Below are positions 6,087 to 6,570 of a DNA stretch of 6,570 bases, in pieces (the first letter of the stretch is position 1; the number at the start of each line of letters is the position of its first letter). The stretch comes from JBDKTH01 sp964558295. GTDB lineage: Bacteria > Planctomycetota > Planctomycetia > Pirellulales > Thermoguttaceae. Below the pieces are notes generated by a model. That model saw only the letters and a program-made list of their open reading frames with translations, did not search any database and was not told the origin of the DNA. Location of the stretch: NCBI GenBank assembly GCA_964558295.1, contig CAZLDQ010000273.1, forward strand, positions 1 to 6,570, in the 5' to 3' direction. Both the position numbers and the translations under genes were made by a program.

Positions 6087-6530
6087 TCAGGGTTTTGGCT
6101 CCGGTTTCGGCTTCGGCCCAGGAGGAGGCGTCTTCGACGGACTGAGCAGATCCAACCACGTGGCTACGTTGACCTTCACATTGGTAACAACCACGATATT
6201 CTCGCGTACCGTGGGAAGCTTTCCGATGGCCACAAATACGTCGACCAGCGATGGCTTCTCAAGCACAGGGGCCGGTTGGCCCGTAGGGGTTTGCGGCGGC
6301 GGGGCCTGCGTCTTCCCAGCTTCCAAAGCCTGGATCTTCACGCAGGTAGCCACATTCACGTCGATATTGGTCATCACCACGATATTCGGACTCTGCTTGG
6401 CCGCCTTGTCGTCGGCCCCCTTCGCTTCGCGTCCATCGAGGGCCCAGGCCGGGGTGGCAGCTCCGAGGAGCAAACACAACGCCGGGACTAGCCCAACAAT
6501 CGCCAGACGATTCCTGCCACACCCACGCAT
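6087..6530 (-). CDS. exported protein with two diverged beta-like repeats and Pro-rich tail, unknown family
   Basis: A 147-residue protein starting at ATG 6530, with AGGAGG at 6539-6544 eight bases upstream. Residues 1-30 form a signal peptide: basic MRGCGRNR, hydrophobic LAIVGLVPALCLLLG, and a likely cleavage after AWA (30). There is no lipobox. The mature part has a charged lead (31-48), repeat 1 NIVVMTNIDVNVATCV (49-64), a Pro/Gln-rich linker (73-90), a short LVDVFVAIGKLPTV segment (95-108), repeat 2 NIVVVTNVKVNVATWL (111-126) and the tail PSKTPPPGPKPKPEPKP. The alternating hydrophobic residues in the repeats predict beta strands. The Lys/Pro-rich end resembles segments that span or contact the cell wall. 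It is thus probably periplasmic or surface-exposed. I do not recognise the family and assign no activity. The plus-strand frames opposite it are shadows. Confidence 0.82.
   Translation of the reverse strand: MRGCGRNRLAIVGLVPALCLLLGAATPAWALDGREAKGADDKAAKQSPNIVVMTNIDVNVATCVKIQALEAGKTQAPPPQTPTGQPAPVLEKPSLVDVFVAIGKLPTVRENIVVVTNVKVNVATWLDLLSPSKTPPPGPKPKPEPKP
6153..6200 (-). repeat. repeat 2 of the exported protein
   Basis: This encodes NIVVVTNVKVNVATWL (residues 111-126). It is identical to repeat 1 at 11 of 16 positions, with differences at M/V, I/V, D/K, C/W and V/L. Confidence 0.8.
6339..6386 (-). repeat. repeat 1 of the exported protein
   Basis: This encodes NIVVMTNIDVNVATCV (residues 49-64). 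Of the 11 residues shared with repeat 2, six use different synonymous codons, so the duplication is old and the protein pattern, rather than the DNA, has been kept. Confidence 0.8.
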
Positions 6531-6570
6531 CCTCGTTTCCTCCTAATCTGCAAGCCGTACGTTCCAGTCC

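Noticed and set aside
5928..6491. Long plus-strand frame over the repeat protein and microprotein
   Set aside because: Its Arg/Gly/His-rich composition is typical of an antisense shadow; the minus strand has a signal peptide, repeats and a good ribosome site.

Overview
The window (about 60% G+C) looks like a chromosomal stretch of a planctomycete, most likely from the Pirellulales side. The basis is the mix of genes: a VIT/von Willebrand A protein with the C-terminal 'TFYRRDGQWIDS' block that I associate with planctomycetes, a small membrane protein paired with a YqjE/holin-3_6-like protein, a RecG of bacterial type, and a flavoredoxin-like flavin reductase. This placement is inference from recognised families, not a database result. 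I see no rRNA, tRNA, CRISPR array or insertion sequence.

Layout, left to right. (1) 3-1445 (+): the 3' part of a VIT/vWA-domain protein whose start lies outside the window. (2) 1581-1946 and 1933-2355 (+): two small membrane-protein genes overlapping by 14 bases, with a candidate extended -10 promoter and a palindrome just upstream; the pair resembles the YqjD/YqjE(/YqjK) type of cell-envelope proteins. (3) 2447-2950 (-): rnhA (RNase HI), convergent with the membrane pair and divergent from (4) 3054-5150 (+): recG, the branch-migrating helicase. RNase HI and RecG both remove RNA-DNA hybrid structures, and their starts lie about 100 bases apart. (5) 5252-5818 (+): a flavin reductase-like FMN-binding protein with a good ribosome binding site. 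(6) On the minus strand and convergent with it: 6087-6530, an exported protein with two diverged copies of a 16-residue beta-like repeat and proline-rich linkers, followed by a 39-codon reading frame at 5918-6037.

The most striking item is that 39-residue frame. It has a strong ribosome binding site, and its first half matches the first transmembrane helix of SugE/Gdx-type small multidrug resistance (SMR) transporters, with the key glutamate at position 13. Its second half matches the last SMR helix. It therefore looks like an SMR transporter whose middle, about 65 residues, has been removed in frame. This is either a relic or a new microprotein. The duplicated exported protein upstream of it belongs to no family I can name.

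Apart from the 5'-truncated first gene, every gene has both ends in the window. No gene-free stretch exceeds 300 bases; the longest, 1446-1580, is about 135 bases and holds the candidate promoter described below.
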